In this document: positions 21,270 to 30,668 of the stretch, one piece after another
How the letters are laid out: each line of letters starts with the position of its first letter
Position numbering within the stretch: position 1 is the first letter of the stretch
Assembly (NCBI GenBank): GCA_907165275.2
Contig: CAJRBF020000001.1
Location: forward strand, 434,001-498,000
From: Zygaena filipendulae
Taxonomy: Eukaryota; Arthropoda; Insecta; Lepidoptera; Zygaenidae
Length of the DNA stretch: 64,000 nucleotides
Direction: 5' to 3'
Translations under genes and position numbers: made by a program
Notes under the pieces: model-generated
The model's input: only the letters and a program-made list of their open reading frames with translations
Database searches by the model: none
Told to the model about the DNA's origin: nothing

Positions 21270-22251
21270 TTATCGATTAAATTCCACAAAAGGGCGATAT
21301 AATATTCCATTCGGCCAAAAATCTTCAGTTAAAAATAAATCCACTTTATGCTTTGGGACAAACAACTTAAATGCATCATAATCCTTTTTATTTTTCATAT
21401 TCATTTTCTCCAAATATACGTCAACGTCAGTCTTACTCTTGACATAAGTTATGATATCACACACGGACGCATCCTTCGACACATTATAAATATACAGAGG
21501 TACCTTACAATCCGCCGCCTTGAACTTGGAATTAGAATCAACCGAAGCCTTTCCAGTTTTTCCCACGAAACGATTCTGCAGCTTTTTCCTCTGAACAAGA
21601 GTCCACTTTTCATCCGGTTTTTCGACTTTCCACTCGCCTTCATACAAGATGTCAGAAAACTTTTTATTTGCAGTTTTATGTTGGTTGTTCGGAGGCTCAG
21701 TGTGTAGCGCGGTAGTTTGTAGCTGTAGCGGCGAGGTAGCCGGATGACTCACCGACGGTAATGACGGTGTTGGGCAGGCAGGCCGATTGCCCGTTAACTT
21801 GCGCTCATCTAACAACGGTTGTCCGTTGACAACAACATCGCGCGGTGTTTTTATACAACTACCCTCCGCCGAAAACTCATTTTGCTGTGGCGACAATCCG
21901 GCGGGCCCACTCTCGTATTCGAAACTGAATAGTCGAGCGCCTCCGCCTCCGCGCTTCACGGTAACATTCCGAGCAAAATTATTAACAATCGACGCATGTT
22001 TAAGTGCTTCAATTTCCGACTCCAATTCTTTTAACTGTACCACTGTGGCGTACTCATCACAAATTCGCTTAATTTCACATCTCATTACCAATAAATCCTT
22101 CAACAGACGGGTCACATCGACGTGGTCGAAAAGTACCGGTGGCAGTTTATGCAAATCTCGCGCAACGAAGGTAGGAATATCCTCCGGATCTGCCTCCTTG
22201 AGCACGCAGATAATATCATCGATATCACGCAATGTTTTTCCCTCTGTCAAA
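21270..22251 (-). pseudogene. LINE-B ORF1, 5'-truncated
   Basis: An open frame enters from the satellite (first methionine at 22307 lies in satellite DNA) and becomes element-derived at about GKTLRDIDDIICVLKEADPE. It has an N-terminal helical, coiled-coil-like region (LLKDLLVMRCEIKRICDEYA, LKELESEIEAL), a Pro/Thr-rich linker, and a C-terminal fold. The end reads PLYIYNVSKDASVCDIITYV then YDAFKLFVPKHKVDLFL and FWPNGILYRPF. That end resembles RNA-binding C-terminal domains in other insect LINE ORF1s. The true N-terminus was lost at insertion. Confidence 0.75.
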
Positions 22252-24704
22252 AACGAAGAGGGCGTTAAATAACGCCGGACCAGCAACGAAACACTTATAG
22301 AAAACAACCAAATAGCTTAAAAAACGAAATTTATAACACAGTTACTATGCGAATTTTCAAAGTCGATGAAATACCAAAAATTACCAAAATTTTAAAAAAT
22401 AAATATGCGGAAATAACTTTAGGGGTTGCGGACAGACAAAACACAGCGAAAACCAGTTCGAAAACGCCAAAACAGCGACATAGTTTGTTATTATATTGAT
22501 ATTAATATCGTATGTCGCGTCAAACACACGTTTACTTAGGTAACCTCGGGTGCGCGGAGGGGGTAGGTATCGGCGATGACGTAATAAAAATTTGGCGTTT
22601 TTTCGCTTCTCCGCGGTCGGAATCGGACGCGGAGGGTGTCGATCGACGCGGGGGATGTTATTCTAGGTATTTTATAAGAAAAACTTTGCGGGCAAACCTC
22701 CCGAAAGCGTTAAATTTGAAGAAAAGTAAAATTTTTTGCAAAAATTCTCAGAATTTTGGATAATTCCTGCGCCGAAACGGCCAGGAAGGGTGTCAAAAAC
22801 GAAGAGGGCGTTAAATAACGCCGGACCAGCAACAAAACACTTATAGAAAACAACCAAATAGCTTAAAAAACGAAATTTATAACTCAGATACTATGCGAAT
22901 TTTCAAAGTCGATGAAATACCAAAAATTACCAAAATTTTAAAAAATAAATATGCGGAAATAACTTTAGGGGTTGCGGACAGACAAAACACAGCGAAAACC
23001 AGTTCGAAAACGCCAAAACAGCGACATAGTTTGTTATTATATTGATATTAATATCGTATGTCGCGTCAAACACACGTTTACTTAGGTAACCTCGGGTGCG
23101 CGGAGGGGGTAGGTATCGGCGATGACGTAATAAAAATTTGGCGTTTTTTCGCTTCTCCGCGGTCGGAATCGGACGCGGAGGGTGTCGATCGACGCGGGGG
23201 ATGTTATTCTAGGTATTTTATAAGAAAAACTTTGCGGGCAAACCTCCCGAAAGCGTTAAATTTGAAGAAAAGTAAAATTTTTTGCAAAAATTCTCAGAAT
23301 TTTGGATAATTCCTGCGCCGAAACGGCCAGGAAGGGTGTCAAAAACGAAGAGGGCTTTAAATAACGCCGGACCAGCAACAAAACACTTATAGAAAACAAC
23401 CAAATAGCTTAAAAAACGAAATTTATAACTCAGATACTATGCGAATTTTCAAAGTCGATGAAATACCAAAAATTACCAAAATTTTAAAAAATAAATATGC
23501 GGAAATAACTTTAGGGGTTGCGGACAGACAAAACACAGCGAAAACCAGTTCGAAAACGCCAAAACAGCGACGTAGTTTGTTTTTATATTGATATTAATAT
23601 CGTATGTCGCGTCAAACACACATTTACTTAGGTAACCTCGGGTGCGCGGAGGGGGTAGGTATCGGCGATGACGTAATAAAAATTTGGCGTTTTTTCGCTT
23701 CTCCGCGGTCGGAATCGGGCGCGGAGGGTGTCGATCGACGCGGGGGATGTTATTCTAGGTATTTTATAAGAAAAACTTTGCGGGCAAACCTCCCGAAAGC
23801 GTTAAATTTGAAGAAAAGTAAAATTTTTTGCAAAAATTCTCAGAATTTTGGATAATTCCTGCGCCGAAACGGCCAGGAAGGGTGTCAAAAACGAAGAGGG
23901 CGTTAAATAACGCCGGACCAGCAACGAAACACTTATAGAAAACAACCAAATAGCTTAAAAAACGAAATTTATAACTCAGTTACTATGCGAATTTTCAAAG
24001 TCGATGAAATACCAAAAATTACCAAAATTTTAAAAAATAAATATGCGGAAATAACTTTAGGAGTTGCGGACAGACAAAACACAGCGAAAACCAGTTCGAA
24101 AACGCCAAAACAGCGACGTAGTTTGTTATTATATTGATATTAATATCGTATGTCGCGTCAAACACACGTTTACTTAGGTAACCTCGGGTGCGCGGAGGGG
24201 GTAGGTATCGGCGATGACGTAATAAAAATTTGGCGTTTTTTCGCTTCTCCGCGGTCGGAATCGGGCGCGGAGGGTGTCGATCGACGCGGGGGATGTCATT
24301 CTAGGTATTTTATAAGAAAAACTTTGCGGGCAAACCTCCCGAAAGCGTTAAATTTGAAGAAAAGTAAAATTTTTTGCAAAAATTCTCAGAATTTTGGATA
24401 ATTCCTGCGCCGAAACGGCCAGGAAGGGTGTCAAAAACGAAGAGGGCGTTAAATAACGCCGGACCAGCAACGAAACACTTATAGAAAACAACCAAATAGC
24501 TTAAAAAACGAAATTTATAACTCAGTTACTATGCGAATTTTCAAAGTCGATGAAATACCAAAAATTACCAAAATTTTAAAAATAAATATGCGGAAATAAC
24601 TTTAGGGGTTGCGGACAGACAAAACACAGCGAAAACCAGTTCGAAAACGCCAAAATAGCGACGTAGTTTGTTATTATATTGATATTAATATCGTATGTCG
24701 CGTC
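22252..24704 (+). repeat. 546-bp satellite, block 2 (about 4.5 units)
   Basis: Unit starts (TATGTCGCGTCAAACACACG) at 22511, 23057, 23603 and 24149 give an exact 546-bp period. Units differ at only a few sites. Each contains the perfect palindrome GATATTAATATC four bases before the unit start, a GGCGTTA-AA-TAACGCC hairpin, and open frames of 83 codons (plus) and 61 codons (minus). The frames show no domain and are probably by-products of low divergence. The last unit ends exactly in TATGTCGCGTC, where LINE-C begins. Confidence 0.97.
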
Positions 24705-24969
24705 TCTCGAAGCCTTCTCTTGCTGCCTCCCCTTCTGCGTCGGGGCAGAGCCCCCTGCAGTGGGCGATCCCACGCTGTCCACCACTACGGACAGGAACTG
24801 GGGGGCGGTCTGAGGACCGCGTGGATCGTCGGGGCCCGTCCAGGTCCCGACAGCCAAGCTAGGTGGGCAGCGTTGGCTCGTCATCGCGAGCGATAAGCTC
24901 GCGCGGATATCGCTTCCCCTCGGGTGGACGGGCGTGGAGGGGGGCCAGACCACGGATGTGCTCGTGGTC

Positions 24970-26081
24970 CTACGCATCCGCCCGCTCGAACATCCGAGAG
25001 GTGAGCCGTTGGACGAACTCGTCCAGCGGCTTGACTCTCAGGTCCCTCTGAATTACGGAGTTCCTCACGTAACGAGGAGCTCCGGCAGCGGCACGCAGTG
25101 CCATGGCTTGCTGCGATTGCAGGCTCGCGCGCAGGGACGCACATGGCAGTGCGTACCATGCCGGAGCGGCGTAGGTGAGTCGGGGCCTAATGTAGGTCTT
25201 GTAGACCCCGACTTTTACCCTCAGAGGGAGCCGAGAGTCGAGCACGCCGCGCAGCCGACACCGCGCGGCGCGGGCGCTCGCGATGACGTTTCTCACGTGA
25301 GGCCTCAACGTGAGCCGACGATCCAGCGTGACCCCCAGGTACTTTACCTGAGGGGACCACGCAATGTCCTGCCCGTAGAGGCGGAGAGGTGGCGGTGGGC
25401 GTTTAAGATTGCCGACGCATATGGCCTGTGTCTTCCCGACATTGACCGACAGTCTCCCACTGGGATGTCGTCGGTGTATCGGGAGTAACAGGCCGGGGAG
25501 AGGCAGCTGCCCTGCGGCACGCCGGCCCCGATCGGAAGGTCAGTCGAGGTGACGTCCTCGACCGCCACACAGAAGCGACGGTCAGATAGAAAGGACGCCA
25601 CCACCCGGACTATACGCCGGGGAAGCGCGGACGACGATAGCTTCAGCAGGAGACCCTCATTCCAGACCCTATCGAACGCCTTTTCCATGTCGAGGAGAAC
25701 AGCGACGGTGGTTGTCCTCTTGTTGAGGGCCACCGTCATGTGCTGAATCACCCTCGACAACTGGAGGGTGGTGGAGTGTTCCGCCCGGAACCCAAACTGC
25801 TCCTTCCTGGGAGTGATGTGCGGAGACATACGTCGCAGCAGTAGCAGCTCGAACAGCTTCGAGAGCGTAGGCAGCAGCGTGATAGGCCGATAGCTGCCGG
25901 GGAGAGTGACATTCTTCCCCGGTTTGGGCAGCATGATGACCCTGCCGGTTTTCCATACGGTAGGATAGTGCCCCGTGCGCAGGATACCGTTATACAGGCG
26001 CGTCACCGCCGCTATGGAGCGAAACGGCAGGTGACGCAGCGCTGCATTAGTGATACCGTCTGCGCCCGGGGCCTTACGCGG
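24970..26081 (-). pseudogene. LINE-C ORF2, reverse transcriptase part with catalytic deletion
   Basis: Begins APGADGITNAALRHLP and carries WKTGRVIMLPKPGKN, YRPITLLPTLSKLFE, FGFRAEHSTTLQL, LLDMEKAFDRVWNEGL and GVPQGSCLSPACYSRYTDDI. The frame then jumps near 25467 to GRLSVNVGKTQAICVGNL and VKYLGVTLDRRLTLRPHV. Jockey-clade proteins have about 60 residues with the F/YADD active site between these two points; here they are gone. The C-terminal part (about 25308-24970) keeps YKTYIRPRLTYAAPAWY and ends FVQRLTSRMFERADA. The solo LTR at 26082 separates it from the preceding fragment. Confidence 0.85.
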
Positions 26082-28296
26082 TGTAACTTACCCCCCCTCG
26101 CGCGACTTTCTCCGATCTACTTCTTACTACGATAATCTCTAATTTGGCCTGATTGTCTAGTGGTTAGGACTCTAATTTCGTTGTGTGCAGTAACCTATGA
26201 TCCTTTTAGGTTGAGACTGAACTATCGTCCTAGTATTTGCATCATAGTTTTTTAGTTTGGTTAAGTTTATAGCTAAGATTCTAAAGTTAATACATGAACG
26301 ATCTCTAATTTATGTTTAGCGAATACACGAACGATCTTAGACTAGTACACGGACGAATCCCTATTTTTATTGCTTTCGTGCGACCTCTTTCCTAACTTTA
26401 GGTGGATGATCTATTATTCGCCGGAAGGTGGTATAGCCCCTCCTGCGCTATTCCACGGTGATGACCATCCAGCACAATGCCTTCGTCACCTCCCCCAACC
26501 TGTTTCACAAGGTAGAGGATCATTCTAGATGGTTACATCTAAGATCATTCACCAGCGTCCGTTTCAGGAATCCAGTGAGGAGACTGTACGTCTCCAGTCC
26601 GAAGACTACCGCCGCGTTGGAGCCATGGTGAGCCCTTGAATATGTGCCAGCCCGAAGACCAGGGTTGGGTGGGACCACCACAAACCAAACCCCAGCACAG
26701 TGATCCAAAATTGTATGTGTGTGTTATCGGAGACCAATCTCTCCCTGGAACCTGGAACTTCAGCTGATAAACTCTCCGTCATACTGCAAGCAGTAAGGCC
26801 GTAGCCTAGCCGTAGCTGTAGAGTTGAATGGCTCTCTCTCCCCTGTGAACCCACTCGGGCATCCAACTCGTTCTGCCACATCAGAACATTGGCAAGCACA
26901 TCGTGTTGAAAAACACAAAGGTTGCCGAGAATCTAGCGTCAGCGACGAGGTCGCCAACAGCCGATCCCTCAGCCTCTGCACAACAGTCTCAATCGCAAAG
27001 GACCTACGTAAGCATACATGTGGTTGCGAGTCACAGTAGCTCCAGTCTGTCTGTCTCACAGTAGCTCCAGTCTGGCCCATCGATAATATTTGTAATAAAA
27101 AGAAAGGTAAAACAGAAAGAAGAGCGAATAACCCTTCCCTGGTGTAGGAGAGGGCCGGCATCTCCAGTCAGCCGCATCGGTGATATGTAGTTTGAATAAC
27201 ACGGAAGGCGTTGTTATTAAAGGTAAGGTACAAGGTGCACAACGAAACTCGTCACGGCGCAGATGACTCAAGGCGCGGATTTTTACCCATCTACGCCATC
27301 ATACGCTCGCGACGTGCAATGTCCAACCGTTCAAGATTAGAGTTCCGTTTGCTTCGAGCCTATTTGGTACTGTGATTTGAAGATCCTACCTCGTGACTAA
27401 TGTTTTCAGGTCTACGCTCGAGATATCCTAACGGACGTCAAGTGCACTGACAGACCTTCGCACAAAAACATTAAAACACTCTGCGCTATCGCTCGCTCAA
27501 CAAGACTATTCGTAACGAACCGTCTTTTGTAATGATAAAAGTCAATACAAATATTCTACTCAAAGCATCTCGTTCACGAGGCGCATCGGCCCACATACGC
27601 TTTCATGCGATCACCAAGTATCACAATCGCGCATGCTCGCCTCTGCACAACGCAATCAGGACACAATGCGTAATGACGAAACTTTCAGGTCGCGTGTACG
27701 AATCCTTGCACAAACCGATAAATCATTCTGCGCCCAGACCGCTCGACCACGACGTACTTTGCATGAATATTATTTATTAAAAAATTTGTATGAGAAAATA
27801 AATTTTGTTTGATAAATGTGCAATAATATTATATTTATTGTCCCTTAGACGTTCCCTCCCCAGCGTATTCGTTTATTATTACACTATTATCAATTTACTT
27901 TCCCAACAAACTTTTGTCGTCAGGACATTTTTTTACCTCCGTATTCCCCGTAGATATACGGCTCGTGGATACTGGCGGTGCGTTCACAGAGACGCCTGAG
28001 GCGGGGATTCGTGTTTTCCAACTTGATCCTATACTCTTGAAACTTAACATACATTTAGAATTCCCTAATATAAGCACTTTCCTTCATATAATATTTTGTC
28101 CTAACTTCTTTAGTTTAGGAGTTATTATTGATAAACGTACTAAAACTTGTTTTTGATGTAATTTGTACCGCAATGTCCTCTAAGATGTTTTAAATGTAAT
28201 TTTATAGGTGTATTTTATTATCTTCTATACTTTAATAATTATTTAAGATTTTAATTATAACCAAAAAAATTTTGTAGGACCTTATGGGTCGTCACA
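26082..28296 (-). mobile_element. Solo LTR E1 of a long-LTR gypsy family
   Basis: Starts TGTAACTTACC and ends GGGTCGTCACA, with the TSD GCGG at 26078-26081 and 28297-28300. It is closely similar to the 2.7-kb 3' LTR of gypsy-G (43018-45710), except that about 430 bp present there (about 43366-43812) is absent. It contains no gene. A single LTR with a clean TSD implies LTR-LTR recombination after insertion into LINE-C ORF2. Orientation follows gypsy-G. Confidence 0.88.
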
Positions 28297-28695
28297 GCGG
28301 CTTCAGTTTTCGGGTCATCCGCTGCACCTCGCCGGGGGAGAACACGATTGGGTCCTCCTCCGGCGCTATCGGCGCTGCGAAATACTCCCGAAGCTGGGCA
28401 TCCACTGCTGCGACGTGCTCCACATCGTCAGTGGGGTTTGGGCGGAACTGGCGTTCGAGGTGGTCGGCGAGGATCCTCGCGCGGTCTTCCGCGCGATACC
28501 TCAGCGTACCGTCGTCCGCTATAAGCGGTCTGATCGGGGGCCGGGCGCCAGAGAGTTGGCGGCAGAGGCGATGGACACTGGTCCAGTCCTCGCTTGCCGC
28601 CTCAATGTGCCTCTCCCATGCGTCGGCTTCTTGCTCCCTCAGAGCATCCTTGATCCGGTCCGTGAGGGCGTTGAGCTCCGTCTTCATCCGGGGGC
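28297..28695 (-). pseudogene. LINE-C ORF2, linker between endonuclease and RT
   Basis: The frame reads MKTELNALTDRIKDALREQE, DWTSVHRLCRQLSGARPPIR, DRARILADHLERQF and GEVQRMTRKLKP. This is the usual thumb-like linker of Jockey-type ORF2. The segment lies between gypsy-F (28700-34583) and solo LTR E1 (26082-28296). It joins in frame to both neighbouring LINE segments once these are removed and one TSD copy of each is kept. Confidence 0.82.
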
Positions 28696-28699
28696 AGCG

Positions 28700-28843
28700 T
28701 GAAGTGTGTGTACAAGCCCTAAGGCGGTATTGACATGTATGTACGCTTCCTTGGGTCTTATAAAATGTTAGTGTTACATTAATCAGACAATAAACGGTGT
28801 TCACTGAAGGTGGTTGCGTTTATTTATTAGTCCCAACAACTCA
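28700..28843 (+). repeat. Gypsy-F 5' LTR
   Basis: 144 bp, TGAAGTGTGTG...CAACAACTCA, with an AATAAA at about 28789. Identical to 34440-34583. Confidence 0.95.
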
Positions 28844-28856
28844 TGGCGACCCTGCC
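28844..28856 (+). other. Gypsy-F primer-binding site
   Basis: TGGCGACCCTGCC starts at the first base after the LTR. It is close to the complement of the 3' end of insect tRNA-Arg (one mismatch to the form I recall). Confidence 0.65.
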
Positions 28857-28925
28857 TATAAGAGCCGAGTAGTCTGGAAAAAGTGTTTTCGTAAAAATGA
28901 CTGTATAAAAATAAAATTTATTAAA

Positions 28926-29216
28926 ATGTGTCGTTCAACGGTGGAGAAAGAAGAGGTGTTCTTAAGTCAGAATGCGGCCGGGGGAAACAATGATGCCACG
29001 ATAAAAGGAATTGGAGGAAAACTGGACAGCCTCACCGTAACTACCTATATACTTCTGGCGGTAATATTTGCAATCGCTACGTTCTTCCTAATTAAATTAT
29101 ACCGAGAGTGCCATCGTCGCTGGATACAGGAAGAGATCCAGTTAAATACCATGCAGCGGATCCGTACGTCGATACGAGGTCGTGTGAATCAAGAAAGTTC
29201 TCAAAATAATAATTAA
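28926..29216 (+). CDS. Small single-pass membrane protein ORF upstream of gag
   Basis: 96 codons from MCRSTVEKEEVFLSQNAAGG. Residues about 39-61 (TTYILLAVIFAIATFFLIKL) form one clear hydrophobic helix, followed by a basic, probably cytosolic tail (RECHRRWIQEE, RIRTSIRGR). An upstream in-frame ATG at 28797 lies in the LTR and would add about 43 codons; the 28926 ATG is preferred because it lies downstream of the PBS. It sits 285 bp before gag. Ordinary gypsy elements are not known to me to encode such a protein here. The single helix lacks the size and cleavage site of an envelope. Function unknown. The element is young, so the frame could be open by chance, but the helix argues for a real product. 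Confidence 0.6.
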   Translation: MCRSTVEKEEVFLSQNAAGGNNDATIKGIGGKLDSLTVTTYILLAVIFAIATFFLIKLYRECHRRWIQEEIQLNTMQRIRTSIRGRVNQESSQNNN

Positions 29217-29501
29217 GCAGTGCATGGGTTTTTGGAACTATGTTACTTATTTTCTAATTCGGTGAAATAACGTGAGTAGTGAGTGATAAGTATTTTTACA
29301 TACTATTATTATACCTACATGATTTAAAACGGACTAAAAGTGTGCACGGACACTCATCGAACATGACACCGCGACGAGTAAAGTGCAACGTCGGAAATTA
29401 TGTTTCGCAATAAGTTGACCTAAATATTTTTACGTGGAATTTTTATGTCTAGAATGATAATTATTTTGTGTGGTATTTTAAAAAATTATTGATGTTAGAG
29501 T

Positions 29502-30668
29502 ATGATTAAGAGTTTAATAGAATATTATGAGGTATTAGTTGATATACGAAAATATCTAATTAAGAAGGGTCAAAGTAGGTATAAAGGCAAAACAATAGAA
29601 ACTAAGTTAAGCGAGGCAAAATGTACTTTTGATAAATGTAGCAACATATTTTTTTTGTTAGAAAGTAATAAAGATATTAAACTTTCAAGGGCAGTCGATA
29701 TTTTTAAAAGTGTTAAGACAATTTATGAAGAGATAAATAGATTGTGCACTGTCTCTACAGTTGGTTTAGATTTAGAAAAAATGGAGTTTGACCTTAAAGT
29801 GGCGTGTAGTTTGATTCCAGCTATGGACGGTGTCGAGACCACAACGAAACGGTTAATAGATTCCGCCGAAATGTACGCGGACATGATAGACGACAAAGGT
29901 AAGCTTTTGTTGATAACATTTATTTTAAAAAGTCGGTTGTCGGAAAATGCGAAGTTGCGTATGTCGGGTTCTTACAAGACAATTGATGATTTAATTACAG
30001 ATTTGAAACACCATCTTTTACCTAAGAAATCTTATATAGCGATACAGTCACGACTACAAAATATCCAACAAGGCGCGAAAACGATAGAGGATTACGGCAC
30101 TGAAGTAGAAAAACTTTTTACTGAACTCACCATTTCCCAAGCAGATGGCGATTCGGATGCATACCAAGTTCTAAAACCGTTAAATGAAAAACTTGCTATC
30201 AATCGATTTTCAGGTGGTCTACGCAGTACAAAATTAAGTACAGTCATCGCAGCCCGCAACTACAGCAGCCTGAAAGACGCCATCCAGGCAGCGAAAGACG
30301 AGGAGTTGGTAACATTGCAAACACAAACAGGTAACGTTTTGCATATGTACAATAGTGACCGTGGTTCACGAAACCAACGAGGTTACCAGGGTCAAAGAAG
30401 AGGGTCATACAATCGTCTGCAATATAATAGAAATCGAAACAATTATTATCAAGGATATAATAACAATCGCGGCCAAGGTCAACGTGATAATTATAGGGGA
30501 CGAAATATCACGTATAGGAATAATAGAGGAGGTAGATATTTTAGAAATCGTGGGCGACGCTCAAGTACATGTATGTTTTCCACTAAACAAACTGATAATA
30601 ATACACGACGTAGCGAAGAGCATCCTAGGGATGATGTAGGCAATTTGAACCAGTTTTTTCGAGTTTAG
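29502..30668 (+). CDS. Gypsy-F Gag
   Basis: 388 codons from MIKSLIEYYEVLVDIRKYLI, entirely open. The central part has the retrotransposon Gag capsid-like pattern (LLLITFILKSRLSENAKLRM, LITDLKHHLLPKKSYIAIQS, RLQNIQQGAKTIEDYGTEVE, FSGGLRSTKLSTVIAARNYS). The C-terminus has no CCHC knuckle; instead a run of RG, RGY, NN and RN repeats (about residues 288-350) supplies a basic nucleic-acid-binding tail. It ends in a T6C run at 30654-30660 shortly before the stop. Pol lies in the -1 frame there. The protein forms the particle core. Confidence 0.88.
   Translation: MIKSLIEYYEVLVDIRKYLIKKGQSRYKGKTIETKLSEAKCTFDKCSNIFFLLESNKDIKLSRAVDIFKSVKTIYEEINRLCTVSTVGLDLEKMEFDLKVACSLIPAMDGVETTTKRLIDSAEMYADMIDDKGKLLLITFILKSRLSENAKLRMSGSYKTIDDLITDLKHHLLPKKSYIAIQSRLQNIQQGAKTIEDYGTEVEKLFTELTISQADGDSDAYQVLKPLNEKLAINRFSGGLRSTKLSTVIAARNYSSLKDAIQAAKDEELVTLQTQTGNVLHMYNSDRGSRNQRGYQGQRRGSYNRLQYNRNRNNYYQGYNNNRGQGQRDNYRGRNITYRNNRGGRYFRNRGRRSSTCMFSTKQTDNNTRRSEEHPRDDVGNLNQFFRV

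Larger units (their letters stand above)
17989..22251 (-). mobile_element. LINE-B, CR1-like non-LTR retrotransposon inside the satellite
   Basis: A minus-strand LINE with 5'-truncated ORF1, a near full-length ORF2 (endonuclease and RT), a 3' UTR containing the CCCGCGG repeat motif, and an AAT-rich tail (about 18016-18045). Satellite DNA lies on both sides. The repeat phase does not match across it: left flank ends near unit position 514, right flank starts near 279. The insertion therefore went with loss or exchange of satellite DNA. Confidence 0.85.

Noticed and set aside
22511..24401. Repeated 83-codon plus-strand and 61-codon minus-strand ORFs as a tandem gene family
   Set aside because: They recur at exactly the 546-bp satellite period, have no domain, and lie on both strands of the same near-identical units.
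26520..27271. ORFs in solo LTR E1 and again at 43733-44614 in the gypsy-G LTR
   Set aside because: Frames differ between the two copies through small indels and have no domain. The segments are LTR sequence.
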